DNA from: Anisodus tanguticus
Lineage: Eukaryota; Streptophyta; Magnoliopsida; Solanales; Solanaceae
Direction of reading: 5' to 3'
Assembly (NCBI GenBank): GCA_034509755.1
Contig: CM067556.1
Coordinates: 15,151,501 to 15,215,500, forward strand
DNA: 64,000 nucleotides
Position numbers and translations under genes: made by a program
In this document: positions 1 to 12,107 of the stretch, piece after piece
Layout of the letters: each line of letters opens with the position of its first letter
Numbering within the stretch: the stretch's first letter is position 1
The notes under the pieces: model-generated
Seen by the model: the letters and a program-made list of their open reading frames with translations, nothing else
What the model was told of the DNA's origin: nothing
Database searches by the model: none

Positions 1-48
1 ACAGGGCTGATTTTTTGTGCAAAGGCTACATTTTGAGTGCCTTAGAAG

Positions 49-570
49 ATGACTTGTACAACGTCTACAAGCAAAGTAGAGACTTTCAAAGAACTATGGA
101 CCGCACTTGAAAAGAAGTACAAAACCGAAGATGCTTGCTTGAAGAAATTTGTGGTTGCCAAATTCCTAGACTACAAAATGGTGGATGGAAAAACCGTTGG
201 AACCCAAGTTCAAGAGCTTCAACTTATCTTCCATGACCTTATTGCTTGAAGGTATGGTAGTAAATGAAGCGTTCCCAAGTGGTCTGCAATGATTGAGAAG
301 TTGCCGCCCTCATGGAAAGATTTCAAGAATTATCTTAAGCACAAAAGAAAGGAAATGAAGTTGGAAGATCTTGTGATTCGTCTCAAGATCGAGGAAGATA
401 ACAAAACCGCGAGAAGAGGTACCGTAAGACTTCACCAATTGAAGGGGCAAACATCGTTGAAGATGCTTTGCTCGAAAAAGAACAAGAAAAGGAAGAGGTC
501 TTCCGGAAAGGAGAAGGATTCCAACAAGAAAAAGTTCAAGGGCAACTTGCTTTAATTGTGGGAAAGGCGG
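49..570 (+). pseudogene. Copia-1 gag with a broken CCHC zinc knuckle
   Basis: Two reading blocks (49-249 and 289-555) encode the UBN2/gag-type capsid segment, with the motifs WTALEKKYKTED and LPPSWKDFKNYLKHKR. A basic lysine-rich stretch follows and leads into a zinc knuckle. The knuckle (CFNCGKGGH-type, about 555-595) is out of frame with the upstream block because of an extra base near 550. A second frame break lies between 249 and 289. Gag would package the element RNA, but this copy cannot make a continuous protein. Confidence 0.85.
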
Positions 571-587
571 CCACAAAGCCCCGTTGA

Positions 588-1306
588 TTGTCGTCTCCCG
601 AAAAGAACAAGGGAAAAGGACAAGCCAATATGGTTGAAAAGAATGATGATATGGATGATCTGTGTGCAATGCTATCGGAGTGCAATTTGGTTGGAAACCC
701 AAAGGAGTGGTGGCTTGATTACGGTGCCACTCGACATGTTTGCGCTACAAAAGAAGCATTTGCAACCTATGCTCCCGCCGGACCCGAAGAGGTACTTGTT
801 TATGGGAAATACTTTATGAACAGACCAAGGTTGAAGGATATGGGAAGATACTTCGAAGATGACTTCGGCAAGGTCCCGACTCTCAACAATGTTATGCACG
901 TTCCAACAATTCGGAAGAATTTAGTTTCAAATGGACTACTCGTCAAAAACGGGTTTAAGTGTGTGTTGGTTAGTGAAAAAATTGTATTAAGTAAGAATGA
1001 TTTGTTCATAGGAAAGGGCTACCTCACCGAGGTCCTTTTCAAACTCAATGTAATGGTTGTTGACGGTATTAATAAAAATTCACTTCGTCTTACTTATTGG
1101 AGTCAAATGATTTATGGCATGTTCGTTTAGGACATGTCAACTACAAAACCTTGCGAAAATTGATTAATTTAGAAGTATTGCCTAAATTCGAGTGTAATAA
1201 ATCTAAATGTGAAATCTGTGTTGAATCTAAGTTTGTTAAACATCCATATAAGTCTATTGATAGGAATTCAAATCCTTTAGACTTAATTCACACGAGATAT
1301 ATGTGA
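588..1306 (+). pseudogene. Copia-1 protease and pre-integrase zinc domain
   Basis: The protease segment contains WWLDYGATRHVC. Copia aspartic proteases normally read D-S-G-A-T here, so the catalytic Ser is replaced by Tyr (codon near 718-720). The segment continues to about 1130. In another frame from about 1097 a pre-integrase domain follows, with H-x-R-L-G-H at the start and a C-x2-C pair (KCEICVESK). The frame change and the TGA at 1304-1306 interrupt the polyprotein. Confidence 0.83.
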
Positions 1307-1307
1307 T

Positions 1308-1623
1308 ATGAAGTCAATACCATCTCGCGGTGGGAAAAAGTATTTTATAACTTTTATTGACGATTGCACTCGATATTGTTATGTGTATTTGCTTAATAGT
1401 AAGGATGAAGCAATTGATGCATTTAAGCAATACAAAAACGAAGTGGAAAATCAATTGAATAAAAAGATAAAAATGATTAGAAGTGATAGGGGTGGAGAGT
1501 ACGAATCTCCTTTTGCAGAGATATGTTTAGAATATGGAATTATTCATCAAACTACTGCCCCTTACACACCACAATCAAATGGAATTGCGGAAAGGAAAAA
1601 CCGAACATTAAAGGAAATGATGA
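1308..1623 (+). pseudogene. Copia-1 integrase core, N-terminal part, cut by an insertion
   Basis: The block starts after the stop at 1304-1306 and encodes the integrase core with the first two catalytic Asp residues (FIDDCTRY and RSDRGGEY) and the Glu (AERKNRTL). It should continue directly into the segment beginning at 4267. The reading frame ends 1623 because a solo LTR was inserted in the KEMMNA codons. The two halves share the duplicated bases GATGA at 1619-1623 and 4267-4271. Confidence 0.9.
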
Positions 1624-4266
1624 TGTCACGACCCGACCCGACGGGCCGCGACTAACCGCCCTAATGACGTCATTATACTAACATGTCACACATAATCTAA
1701 CTAACCCTTAATGAGTCTGAAATCCGGCAGCATAACGTTGCAATAACAACATATGCCAGGGTAGGCAAGCCGACAAGGCCGCCTTTACCCCCGAATGCAC
1801 CTCGTCTCTGAGGAGTCACAATTAGCCAATATAAAATAACAAGCAAGCCGACAAGGCGCCACCGAATAGTAACGTATAAACATGGGAACACCCCAAAGGC
1901 CACAGAATACAATAACATGACCGACCCAAACGAGTCATAACCCTTACATACGTACAACCCACCACTGTCTACGGACCTCTATAAGAAGAAGAACGACATA
2001 TGACGGGACGGGGCCCCGTCGTGCCCCTAAATACAAACGAAGCTCTAAAGATATTCGGTACCAACATGACAAAGCTCGGATCAAAGGAGCTTTCCAACTT
2101 TCTTGAGTAGGAACCTAGGCTCGAGGTTCACCAAACCGAGAGCATGTACTGCGGGCATGAAACGCAGACCCCCGAGGAAAGGGGGGTCGATGCGAAATAA
2201 TGTACTTGAGTATGTAAAACATGAAGTTTGTAAAAGAGATCATAATTAGCCAACGAAACGAGAAGATCGGTATAAAAATCGGATTCAAATCCAACCGTGC
2301 CATAAACCATAAAAGTCGGTTGTGCCTTATAAAAATGAGAGTCAAGGCAAGAAAACATGAATGCTTGTCCATATACATATATATACACGTAACGTAACCC
2401 GGCCCACTAGTGCGGGACTCGGTGGAATCATATCATAACCCGGCCCATGTGCGGGACTCGGTAAATCATCTCTCATCTATGGATCCATCCTACGTAACCC
2501 GGCCCTCTAGTGAGGGTCTCGGTGAACAATGCAAGGTTGTGCACGAGTCGTAACCCGGCCCGGGACTCGGTGAGGTGAAGTAGTAACACTTAGCACGAGT
2601 AGATATCGTGAGTAACCATATGCAAGTAAAAATTATCATCTGACTCTCAATAAAATCATTGTAATAATGTCATAATAAACTCTTTGCTGAAAAATCATAG
2701 GCACTTCTCATAACAATCCTCATTAGGAATTAAACTGTATAAGAATTAAGTACGTCCGCCGTACTTTCATTAAATCATGCCAAAAAGAAAGAAGTAAGAG
2801 TTTCACATACCTTATTGTCGAACTAACCAACTTACTAATTAAAGTTCGTCTCGTCTAGCACTTCAACCTATAACAATGGTAATACGTTCGTCAATTTTAT
2901 GATTACTAGCATACTTTATATCGAATAAAGACTTCTTATTCTATAAAAAAAAATCGGGCAGCACTTCCCCCGTTTATACATGTTTCCACAACTTCCAAAC
3001 GAGGCTAATAACATCAATAACCAAGTACCAATTTAGGGCACAACCAAAACAACAATAAAGGGAATTTACACACCCACTTCTCATGTAAATTTTGCCTCTT
3101 AATCCACCTTAAAAACAGCCCCTAAAACAGTCCATATACATCACCACATGTCCAACAATTTCATGCAAGTTCTTGGCCACAACATGTCATAATTCCATAA
3201 CCCTTATCTTAACTCCTAAAATCCAATTTCGTATTTCAATACTTCCATATAACTAATTCCAACTAAATATCAATGTTTCCTTTCAATTTCATCATGCAAT
3301 TAGTGATAATAATAACCACAATAACCAACGAATCCAACAACACCAAAATCTGTCCCAAATTGGCAACTAGCCAAAAATGGTCACATGCAATGCTCAAATT
3401 TCAATTCTTCCTTAACACAAATTCATTACCTTAATTCTAACAACATGCATTCCAATTATATCATAGAAAGAAGAATTTTTATACCTCACATTCGTCAAAA
3501 CAGTCCGCAAATTTCTGCCACTTGTTTGTCCGAAAATTCCCCACTGTTTTGTAATTTTTCTCCTCCTTTTTGTTCACTTCTTCAACTCCAATTGACATGC
3601 AAGTGTTCTACCATGTTAATCCATCATCCCCACACATTTTTCTTCCAAAATTTCATCCCAAAAATCCCAATTTTCTGGCAGTTTTCGGTCCAAGCAGTGG
3701 CTGTTTTGCCACTGCTTTCGCCACTGATTTTGGTGTGGTTTTGCTTCTAATTTTTGGTGAAAAATGTAGTCTAGGAAGAGAAGATAACAACCTTAATTTT
3801 GGTTATGGGTGGAGGGTGATTTTCGGATTAGTGTAGAGGAGAGAATGAGAGGAGAGTATTTTTTTTGGTTAAGTTTGGAAGAAGATGAAGAGGTAAGTGT
3901 AGGTTATATAAAAAAAAAATCTGATTTTTTTTTTCCTTTTTTTACACTTTGGCCCCCAAGTTCTTCAATTAGTAAAACTCAAACCCACTTCTTTTAATTC
4001 CCGAGAATTCCATAAGCCTCGTATCCTCAATGCCATAATTTTTTTAATACAAAACTATTCCATAACTCCATTGGAATAAATTCAACTTCTAGGATTAATT
4101 CTCGTCGTCACGTGTATAGCACTAAAGAAAAATTATTCCGGGATAACATCCGCTTATACACTAATTTCCTGTATTAACATATGTAAGCGTTCCTTATATT
4201 CAATATCCGAATCTTGCTTTCTTAATGACGTTCTTAATTATCGTCCTAATCTTACGAGGTGTAACA
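1624..4266 (+). mobile_element. Solo LTR, 2643 bp, nested in the Copia-1 integrase
   Basis: It begins TGTCACGACC and ends GTGTAACA, with the TG...CA termini of LTRs and an exact 5-bp target duplication. I see no gag-pol reading frames inside, so it is one LTR left after LTR-LTR recombination. It is AT-rich toward the 3' half, with several homopurine and homopyrimidine runs near 3700-3960, and it holds a four-unit GC-rich minisatellite at 2394-2573. Orientation is not certain. The TGTCACG start is shared with the solo LTR at 47590-49610, which suggests related lineages. I do not assign a named family. Confidence 0.93.
2394..2573 (+). repeat. GC-rich minisatellite inside the solo LTR
   Basis: Four units begin GTAACCCGGCCC (TAACCCGGCCC in the second) and contain G(G)GACTCGGT. 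They are spaced irregularly by 30-60 bp. The core is partly self-complementary, CGGCCC...GGGACTCGG. The unit lengths differ because the AT-rich spacers differ. Confidence 0.85.
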
Positions 4267-6351
4267 GATGAATGCCTTACTAATAAGTTTCGGTTTACCG
4301 CAAAGCTTGTGGGGGGAAGCTATCCTTACAGCTAACCGAATACTCAACAGGGTGCCCCACAGCAAAACACAATCTATTTCATATGAACTATGGAAAGGAA
4401 GAAAACCCAACTTGAAATATTTCAAAGTGTGGGGGTGTTTAGCAAAGGTCCAAGTTCCTTTGCCCAAAAGGGTAAAAATCGGACCAAAAACTGTGGATTG
4501 TGTTTTTATTGGCTATGCTACAAACAGAAAAGCTTGTCGGTTTTTGGTTCACAAATCGGACAATCCCGAAATTCATGTTAACACGGTAATTGAATCAGAT
4601 AATGCTGAATTCTTTGAAAACATTTATCCGTATAAAACGAATGTGAGTCGTCAAGTGAAAGATCTAAACGACCGCGGGAAGAACCAAAGGAAAATACACC
4701 AAGTAAAGAGGATGCAAGGCGTAGCAAACGTCAAAGGACATATACTTCCTTTGGACCAGATTTTGTGACATTCTTACTTGAAAATGAGCCTCAAACATTT
4801 AAAGCAGCAATGTCTTCTTCGATTCAAAGATTTTGGAAAGAGGCGGTTAATAGTGAGATTGAATCAATTTTGAACAACCATACATGGGAATTGGTTGATC
4901 TTCCTCCGGAAATAAACCTTTAGGATCAAAATGGATTTTTAAAAGGAAAATGAAAACTGATGGCACTATTGACAAATATAAGGCAAGACTTGTGGTCAAA
5001 GGTTATAGAAAAAAGAAGGCCTTGATTACTTTGACACATACTCGCCGGTAACAAGAATAACATCTATTCGGGTGTTAGTGGCACAAGCGGCAGTATATGG
5101 TCTTGAAATCCATCAAATGGATGTCAAGACAGACTTTCTTAAATGGAGAATTGGAGGAAGAAATTTACATGGAACAACCCGAGGGTTTTGTGGTTCCTGG
5201 TAAAGAAAGGAAAGTGTGCAAACTTGTTAAGTCACTTTATGGACTTAAACAAGCACCCAAACAATGGCATGCGAAATTTGACCAAACAATGTTGGCAAAT
5301 GGATTTAAGATTAATGAGTGTGACAAATGTGTTTACATTAAAAATACTCCAAATCATGAAGTCATTGTTTGTTTATATGTTGATGACATGTTGATAATGA
5401 GTAGAGATATTACCGATGTAAATGCTACGAAGCGTATGCTGGGCTAGCAAATTTGATATGAAGGACTTAGGAGTTGCTGATTTGATCTTAGGTATCAGAA
5501 TTCATAAAACTCCACAAGGTCTAGCATTATCGCAGTCTCATTATATTGAAAGAGTACTTGACAAGTTTAAGTATTTAAATTTCAATGTTGCAAAGACTCC
5601 AATTGATGTAAGTTTTGCACTTCAAAAGAATAAAGGTGAAAGTGACTCACAATTAGACTATGCACGAGTTTTGGGAAGTTTGATGTATATTATGAATTGT
5701 ACACGACAAGATATAGCATGTGCTATAAGCAAGCTGAGTCGATTCACGAGCAATCCCAATCAAACTCATTGGATGGCAATGAAACGAGTCTTGGGGTATT
5801 TAAAACACACCCAAGACTATGCTTTGCATTATAACAAATATCCCGCCGTGATCGAAGGATATAGTGATGCAAATTGGATCACCGGATCATCTGAAGTTAA
5901 ATCTACGAGTGGTTATGTTTTCACAATTGGGGGTGGATCAGTGTCTTGAAAATCATCAAAACAGACATGCATCGCCCGCTCTACAATGGAATCTGAATTT
6001 ATAGCTTTAGACAAGGCCGGTGAAGAAGCTGAATGGCTCCGGAGTTTCTTAGAAGATATTCCATTTTGGCCCAAACCTTTGGCTCCTATATGTATACATT
6101 GTGACAGTCAAGCAGCAATAGGTAGGGCAGGAAGCGTAATGTACAACGGAAAATCTCGTCACATACGACGAAGACACAATACCGTTAGACAACTCCTCTC
6201 TAGTGGCGTTATCACGATTGACTATGTAAAGTCAAGAGATAACGTGGCGGATCCGCTTACAAAAGGCTTATCTAGAGAGGGAGTTAGTAGATCATCAATG
6301 GGAATGGGGTTAAGGCCGAGGACAAGTCATCATGGCGGTAACTCTACCTAG
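4267..6351 (+). pseudogene. Copia-1 integrase C-terminus, reverse transcriptase and RNase H
   Basis: From 4268 the integrase continues (LLISFGLPQSLWGEAILTAN, GRKPNLKYFKVWGC). The reverse transcriptase begins near 4800. It has a stop in the segment around 4921, a frame break near 5020, an intact palm motif YVDDM (about 5377-5391) and another frame break near 5445. The thumb and RNase H follow at 5422-6351, with SDANW, a TGA at 5947-5949 and the C-terminal HCDSQAAI and KSRDNVADPLTKGL motifs. All domains are recognisable but no complete pol frame survives. Confidence 0.9.
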
Positions 6352-6926
6352 CGGACCGGAGATCCCAAGAGCTAGGTTCAAGGAGATCAAACAAAGTTGT
6401 GATGACGGTTCAACATTGTCAAATAACTCAACCCATTCTCGGATGAAGACAATGTTCGAAATAAGGATAAAACCTTATGGCTTGTTAATGAGTTAATAAA
6501 GCATTAAGGTTCTTTAATGATTATCTAAATCTGGCAGTGTATGACCAGATAATGTGGCTATAGGACCACATGTTTAGAAATCACCTATGTGAGTGTTAAG
6601 TGTAAGCCGCTTTAAAGGGGAATGACAGTGAAGGCCCATTCTCTACGCACTCATGAAACCAGGAAGTGTTCTTGGCTGAAACGAACACAACCGTGAGAAC
6701 CATAAATGGTTGAGGGTTGATTGTGTGACTTATGTTGTCTAGGTATACAACAAATTTCGACGGTTCAAAGATATCAAATCTACCGATTGATCGAGTATAT
6801 CCGATATAAGTTCACTACGGAAAGTTCAAAGGGAAACCTACTTATTCAGATGCAGTCAATTCTCGCTTGTATATTACACTTGTCCGCACTTTTATATTAT
6901 AACCATTCCCCATTCATGTGGGGGAT
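6352..6926 (+). other. Copia-1 3' untranslated region and polypurine tract
   Basis: No coding signal is seen between the RNase H end and the 3' LTR. The last bases before the LTR, at about 6917-6925, are GTGGGGGA, a standard polypurine tract used to prime plus-strand DNA synthesis. Confidence 0.8.
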
Positions 6927-7696
6927 TGTTGGGTATTGATATTGGTGAATGGGAAATGATTGGAAAGAAAAGTGGGAGTTGTCCCACATCGGTAGTGGAA
7001 AGAAAAGTGGGAGTTCCCTCTTGCTTTATAAAATAAGCATTTGTCCCACATCGGTAGTGGAAAGAAAAGTTCTTCTACTTATAAGTAGAATTACTCCTTC
7101 TTATCAGTAAAAGGGTTGAGGGGGCAAGGACCCCTCGCGCCGTCGTCGTCGCTCGCTCGGCTCGGCTTCGGCTTCGGCTTCGGCTTCGGCTTCGGCTTCG
7201 GATTCATGATCTGATTGATTGATAATCTTTTTGGACCAAATTTTCTTTAATTTTTAATTATTTAATTAATCATTATTTAATTAAATTAATTGACTTATCC
7301 AATCCTACCCGTTAGTGACCCGCGACCCGATTTCTTTTCCTTATTTAAATTTCCCACCATTTTCAGTGGCTGTTCAGAAAGGTTGCAAACCTTCAGAAAC
7401 AGTACTTCCATGTCTATAAATTCGTTTGATTCCTCAGAATATTACTTACGAATTTTCTGAACAACACAAACTTCTTCTTCTTCTGTATAAACAAATTCTG
7501 TGTGATATACTGCTGTTGAGTGGTTCGCCGCTACCGGAATTTGGAGTACTACTATTCTGGTAAGATAATCGTTCTATCCTGGGAGGGGATATTCCATCAA
7601 CCTCGAGTACTGGTGAGGGGAATAATTTCCTTAAGGACACACTTTGAACTAAGTGGGCTCGATTATATTCTGAAAAATATTTTTATTTTTCCAACA
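6927..7696 (+). repeat. Copia-1 3' LTR, 770 bp
   Basis: It begins TGTTGGGTATTG immediately after the polypurine tract and ends TTCCAACA. Its U3 carries three near copies of a block starting TGTCCCACATCGGTAGTGG within 6980-7070. A TATA-like TATAAAAT lies at 7027-7034. A CGGCTT hexanucleotide run is at about 7157-7202. Confidence 0.9.
7157..7202 (+). repeat. (CGGCTT)n microsatellite in the Copia-1 LTR
   Basis: About seven uninterrupted GGCTTC/CGGCTT units follow a GTCGTCGTCGCTCGCTCGG stretch. It lies downstream of the TATA-like box, so it would be in the transcribed part of the LTR. Confidence 0.9.
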
Positions 7697-8233
7697 CTGA
7701 TTCTGTTCATTTTTCAATTATTATTGTTTACTGGTTTTTTGGAATATAGATTAATAACAAAGTATTGGTTTTATTCTCTGTGGCCGTGTATTTATTAGAG
7801 GAACACATTTCACAAATCAAGAGGGGGAAATGGAGGGGAAGGAGCCGCTTCCTTTAATAATGTATATGCTCAATCGTTAATGATTAACATATAAGGGGAG
7901 TAGGCAACTTTCTTGACCTTTCAAAGAATAGCAAGATTTATTTTAATTCTTTAATAAGGATACTGGCAATATTTATTGAACAAATGGAGATCAAATTTAA
8001 CAAGAAGTAAGGCCAAGCTAGGCTCGATCCATATATAGTTACATCACCGTAACAAGTAATTAACTTGCCTATCAAAAAGAAAGAGACGCCATTGCTTCTC
8101 TAACAAATAAATAAAATCATCTACTAATTAAACTTAGTCAGTTAATTTGTCGAACTCAAAGAGAAATAAATCTATAAATTCGATCCGCTTCAAGCCATAC
8201 GTAGTACTTTTAGTAAAATCTACTCCAACCGCT
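7697..8233. other. AT-rich stretch without recognised features
   Basis: This is the flank of the Copia-1 3' LTR. I see no gene, RNA or repeat that I can support here. Confidence 0.6.
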
Positions 8234-8674
8234 TGTTTGGATGGTTGTTACCTATTGTATTATATTATGTTGTTAGTTTAAATATGATGTTTGTTCTGAT
8301 TGTTACTTAAATTTTATTGTATCGTATTATTAAATTCATCGTTATGTAACGATGAATAGTCTCATTTTATGTAACGATCGATTTTGTGTGTTCGCATCGT
8401 TACTTTATTTCTTTTCTTATTTTGTCTTTCCTTATTATCTAATAATTATATTTTATTATTCACCCTACATTTTTATAGTGGTTGCATCTCGTACCCTACT
8501 TTTATTCTAGGATTATCCTTCAAATTGTTGATGTGTGGTGTTATTTAACGATAAAAAATAATACAATCTGTCTAAATCTTATATTTATAAAAATAATATA
8601 ATATAATATAATACAACACAATCTAATATAATATGATACATTATGAAACGATATGTAGTAACCATCAAAACAAA
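8234..8674. mobile_element. MITE with long subterminal inverted repeats
   Basis: The left end (TTTGGATGGTTGTTACC) is complementary to the right end (GTAGTAACCATCAAAACA). The pairing continues inward through AT-rich TATTATATTATGTTGT-like sequence. The middle is AT-rich with no coding capacity. The ends resemble hAT-type MITEs of Solanaceae as I know them. I could not identify a clean target duplication, so the boundaries may be off by several bases. Confidence 0.75.
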
Positions 8675-8967
8675 GTGCAAGTGGCCAAGAAGGTGCCAAT
8701 GGGTGCCAAGGCCTTTGTATTCACATGCATGTTAATGAAAAGTCCAACACGAAGGCCCATTAAACTCCTAGAAAGCAATAATGGGCCAATTTTTAATGGA
8801 TTTTCTGTTTAACATGATGTGGATTGATTTTCCTTTAGGAGAAACAACACCAAATATCCTTAAAATACAAAATATTTACTCAATGTTCCTCCTAAACTAA
8901 TTTCGCTTCTTATCTAATCGGCTGAAAATATTTACCCGAATACCTCCTTGCCTAAAATCCTTCCTCC

Positions 8968-9355
8968 ATGATATTATTGCAGTAGATTTATATATCATGA
9001 TGGTATCGTGAAGGACAGAGCGAAGAACTGGAGCAGTCCTCCATGATACCATCTAACTATATTTATATATATACCACGGCAGTACAATGGAGGACTGAAA
9101 AGTGCCTCATTGAAGTACTGAAGCAATCCTCGTAATATCATCACAATACATGTATATAAGATGATGGTATCATAGAGTTTTTCTTTTCTTTTCTGAAAAG
9201 AGTATCTTTTTTTTAATACATGAACATGACCCTCCATGATACCATCTCAATATATTTACATACCGATGGTATCATGAAGGACCAAAAAAATAACTGAAGT
9301 AGTCTTCCATAATACCATCTCAGTATATTTATATATCATGCTGGTATCATAATTT
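8968..9355. repeat. Hairpin-forming minisatellite
   Basis: Diverged units contain ATGATACCATCT, then a TATATTTATATAT spacer, then GATGGTATCATGAAGGAC. The flanking blocks are reverse complements, so every unit can fold back on itself. About four units are visible, near 8990, 9040-9110, 9120-9180 and 9230-9350, with lengths varying by insertions. No coding potential. Confidence 0.75.
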
Positions 9356-9425
9356 TGGGGGTATTTCAGATAAATAGTTTTGATCTTTTCTAGAGGTACC
9401 AAAGTAATGTGGACAGGGGTGGATA

Positions 9426-9627
9426 TGATATAATATACACAATATTTTTTTTTGGATATAATTAGTGATCTTGTATATCTGTAATTATGATAGTAATCTT
9501 TTGTATTAGTTAAGTGTATATTTGATTTTCATAGTTATAGCCTAAGATGACTATTGCATATTATGTATATAAGTCAATTACATTAATGAAATCAGCAATG
9601 GGTTATTCTCTTTCATGGTATCAGCAG
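9426..9627 (+). repeat. Copia-2 5' LTR and primer-binding site
   Basis: The LTR is 9426-9615. TGGTATCAGCAG at 9616-9627 directly follows and matches the initiator tRNA-Met primer site (usual TGGTATCAGAGC) for most of its length. The LTR is only 190 bp. Confidence 0.92.
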
Positions 9628-9735
9628 TCTAGGGCAAAAATATTTCCTTCTCCATCCTTCTGCCACCCTCTCTCCTCCACGGCCGTCCCTTCAAATTTTT
9701 TTCCGCCGCCCTAATTTTATTCTTGTTCCATAATT

Positions 9736-10549
9736 ATGTCTAACACAAAGAATATCTTTCATCCTACTCTTGCAGTCCCCAACATCAACAACAACATCCT
9801 TATCGTCCTTGAAATAGAGAACGTCCAATACGTGACGTGGACGAAACTTTTTAAAATTCACGCAAGGTCTCATAGAGTCCTCCATCACATCGTCAAATCA
9901 GAAAAAGGCAATGAGAAGGTGCCTTCCACCGATGATGAAATAGAGTTATGGAAAACTCTTGATGCTACGGTCCTCTAATGGATTTATTCCACCATCTCTT
10001 CGGAGCTCTTGCATACAATTATCGAACCTGACGCCACGACAATGGAAGCTTGGAATAAGTTGCATGATATATTCCAAGATAACAAAAATTCTCATGTCGT
10101 AACCCTTGAGCAAGAATTCTCTCACACAACTATGGAAGATTTTCCGAATGCCTCCGCCTATTATCAAATGCTCAAGGAATTGTCGGATCAACTCCAGAAC
10201 GTCGGCTCGCCGGTCACAAATGATCATCTCGTTCTTCAGATGGTTGTGGGCCTCTCCGCGGCATATAATGGGGGTTGGAACTCTCCTTCACCAAAGCAAT
10301 CCTATCCCACCTTTCTACCAAACACGTTCCATACTCACCATAGAAGAATCAGGGTTGGCTAAAAAAACCGCAACTGGAGCACATTCCGCCATGGTGGTAG
10401 TCACGTCCCGAGACACCAATGACTCTCAATCATTCTCTGAAAAGTATAGTCAAAACCGCAACAATGGTGGTGGCAAAAAGGGTCAAAACCGAAACAATGG
10501 TGGCAAAAATCGCGGCATTGGCAACGGTGGTAGCCGTGGTGGCAGATAG
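9736..10549 (+). pseudogene. Copia-2 gag
   Basis: Reading blocks at 9736-9978 and 10009-10362, then the +1 frame to 10549, encode a gag of the same type as in Copia-3 (motifs NVQYVTWTKLFKIHARSHRVLHH, shortened here, and LEQEFSHTTMEDFPNASAYYQ). The C-terminal part is rich in Asn, Gly and Lys, as is usual for this group, which often lacks a full zinc knuckle. A TAA at 9976-9978 and a frame change near 10340 break it. Confidence 0.85.
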
Positions 10550-10639
10550 CAGGGGTCCAGGCACAACATAAATTTGTCTCCCCCAAACCCATCTTTAGCC
10601 TCAAAAAATGTCCTTCATGCTCCTTAACTAATTAAAATT

Positions 10640-12069
10640 TTGGTGTATGTTCAGAAATTTACAACTGATAACTCGATTTCTGTTGAATTGGATCCATTTG
10701 GATTTTCTGTGAAGGATTTCTGGACGGAGATACATCTAATGAGATGTGATAGTCGAGGAAGCTCTATCATATCACCACCACCATTACCATCACCACAAAA
10801 CAAGTCATACTGTCAATGTTTGCCGCTTTAGCACCTTCCTTATAACATGCACGTTTGGATCATCCGGGAGCGTTTGTTGTTGCTTTCCTTAAAAATAATA
10901 AATTTATTGAGTGTAATAACACTCGTAATGCTAATATTTGTCCTTATTGTCCGATTGAGAAACATATTAAATTGCCTTTTGTTGCCTCTAATTCTAGTAC
11001 TATGTTGCATTTTGATATTATTCATAGTGATATTTGGACGTCTCCCGTTTTGAGCTCTTTGGGCCATCGTTATTATATTTTGTTGTTGGATGATTTCTCG
11101 AATTCTTTGTGGACATTTCCTTTATCTAAAAAGTCTCAAGTTTTTTTCACATTCCTATCATTTAGAGCATTCATTCGTACTCAATTTAAATGGGAAGTTA
11201 AGAACATTCAATGTGATAATTGAAGGAAATTTGATAATAGGCCATTTAGAGAATTTTATAGGAATAATGGTATATCTTTCCAGTTTTCTTGTCCACATAC
11301 ATCCTCACAAAATGGGAAAGCCGAGAGAAAAATATGCACCATTAATAATATTGTTCAGACATTATTGGCCTATGTTTCATTACCACCTTTATTTTAGAAT
11401 CATGCATTACAAATGACTACTTACCTTCTTAACATACTCCCTAGCAAAGGATTAGCATACCAATCTCCACTCAAAATTCTTTATCACAAAGATCCGTCGT
11501 ATTCTCATCTTAGGGTATTTAGGTGTTTATGTTATCCTCTATTCCCCTCTACTACCATTAACAAACTTCAAGCTCGCTCTACCGCTTGTGTTTTTTTGGA
11601 GTACCTATCTAATCATCGTGGTTACAAATATTATGATTTATCCTCTAATAAAGTCATCATTAGTCGTCATGTCATTTTTTATAAAACCCGAATTTCGTTT
11701 GCTAAGTTGCATACTTCCGCATCCAATTCCAATGATTTTTTGGATGATGGGCTCTCACTGTATGTGGTCCACTATTTGGCCCAACCCGCACCTCAAAACA
11801 TGGACCAGCAGGCGCAGTCCGACCTATTGCCTGCTGGCCCAATTACCCCCAGTCCACATATTCTGCCTGCTGGCCCAAATAACGTCGGTCCACCGCCTCT
11901 GCCAGCAGGTCCATTTCCTGCTGGCCCAATAAATTCCAGCTACCCACCCAGTCCAGACCCAAACAACCCGATTCCAACCCAACTCCATTGCTTCGGAACT
12001 AGGCCAGCCCCCGGTTTCCACCCAAATCCAGTCCACTTCGATTTCGGGATCAAGGTCCATTACTCGTAG
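10640..12069 (+). pseudogene. Copia-2 pre-integrase and integrase
   Basis: The sequence enters directly at the pre-integrase segment (VYVQKFTTDNSISVELDPFGF). Core integrase pieces follow: the first Asp region (HSDIWTSPVLSSLGHRYYILLLDDFSNSLW) at 10855-11223, then frame-shifted continuation to 11416, and the C-terminal domain at 11413-12069 (YLLNILPSKGL, CVFLEYLSNHRGYKYYDLSSNK). The tail is Pro- and Gly-rich. Several frameshifts are present. A (CAA)n run at about 12108-12167 separates integrase from reverse transcriptase. Confidence 0.85.
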
Positions 12070-12105
12070 CCAACGGGATATTTTTAGACCACCACCACCA
12101 CCAAA

Positions 12106-12107
<2 letters not shown>

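Larger units (their letters stand above)
1619..4271. repeat. 5-bp target site duplication GATGA flanking a solo LTR
   Basis: GATGA stands at 1619-1623, directly before TGTCACG, and again at 4267-4271, directly after GTGTAACA. Removing one copy and the sequence between restores the conserved integrase junction KEM-MNA in frame. This is strong internal proof of the insertion boundaries. Confidence 0.96.
1..7696 (+). mobile_element. Copia-1: LTR retrotransposon, 5' end outside the window
   Basis: Domains run in Copia order (gag, protease, integrase, reverse transcriptase, RNase H), followed by an untranslated stretch, a polypurine tract and a 3' LTR. The 5' LTR and the start of gag lie before base 1. 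The body is interrupted at 1624-4266 by an unrelated solo LTR. Frameshifts, stops and a changed protease motif make it non-autonomous. The overall similarity is to plant TNT1-type Copia polyproteins. The right boundary is set by the LTR ends TGTTGG and CCAACA. The left target duplication cannot be checked here. Confidence 0.93.

Noticed and set aside
3385..3997. Plus-strand frames of 62-121 codons
   Set aside because: They lie inside the 1624-4266 solo LTR in low-complexity sequence and lack any known domain.
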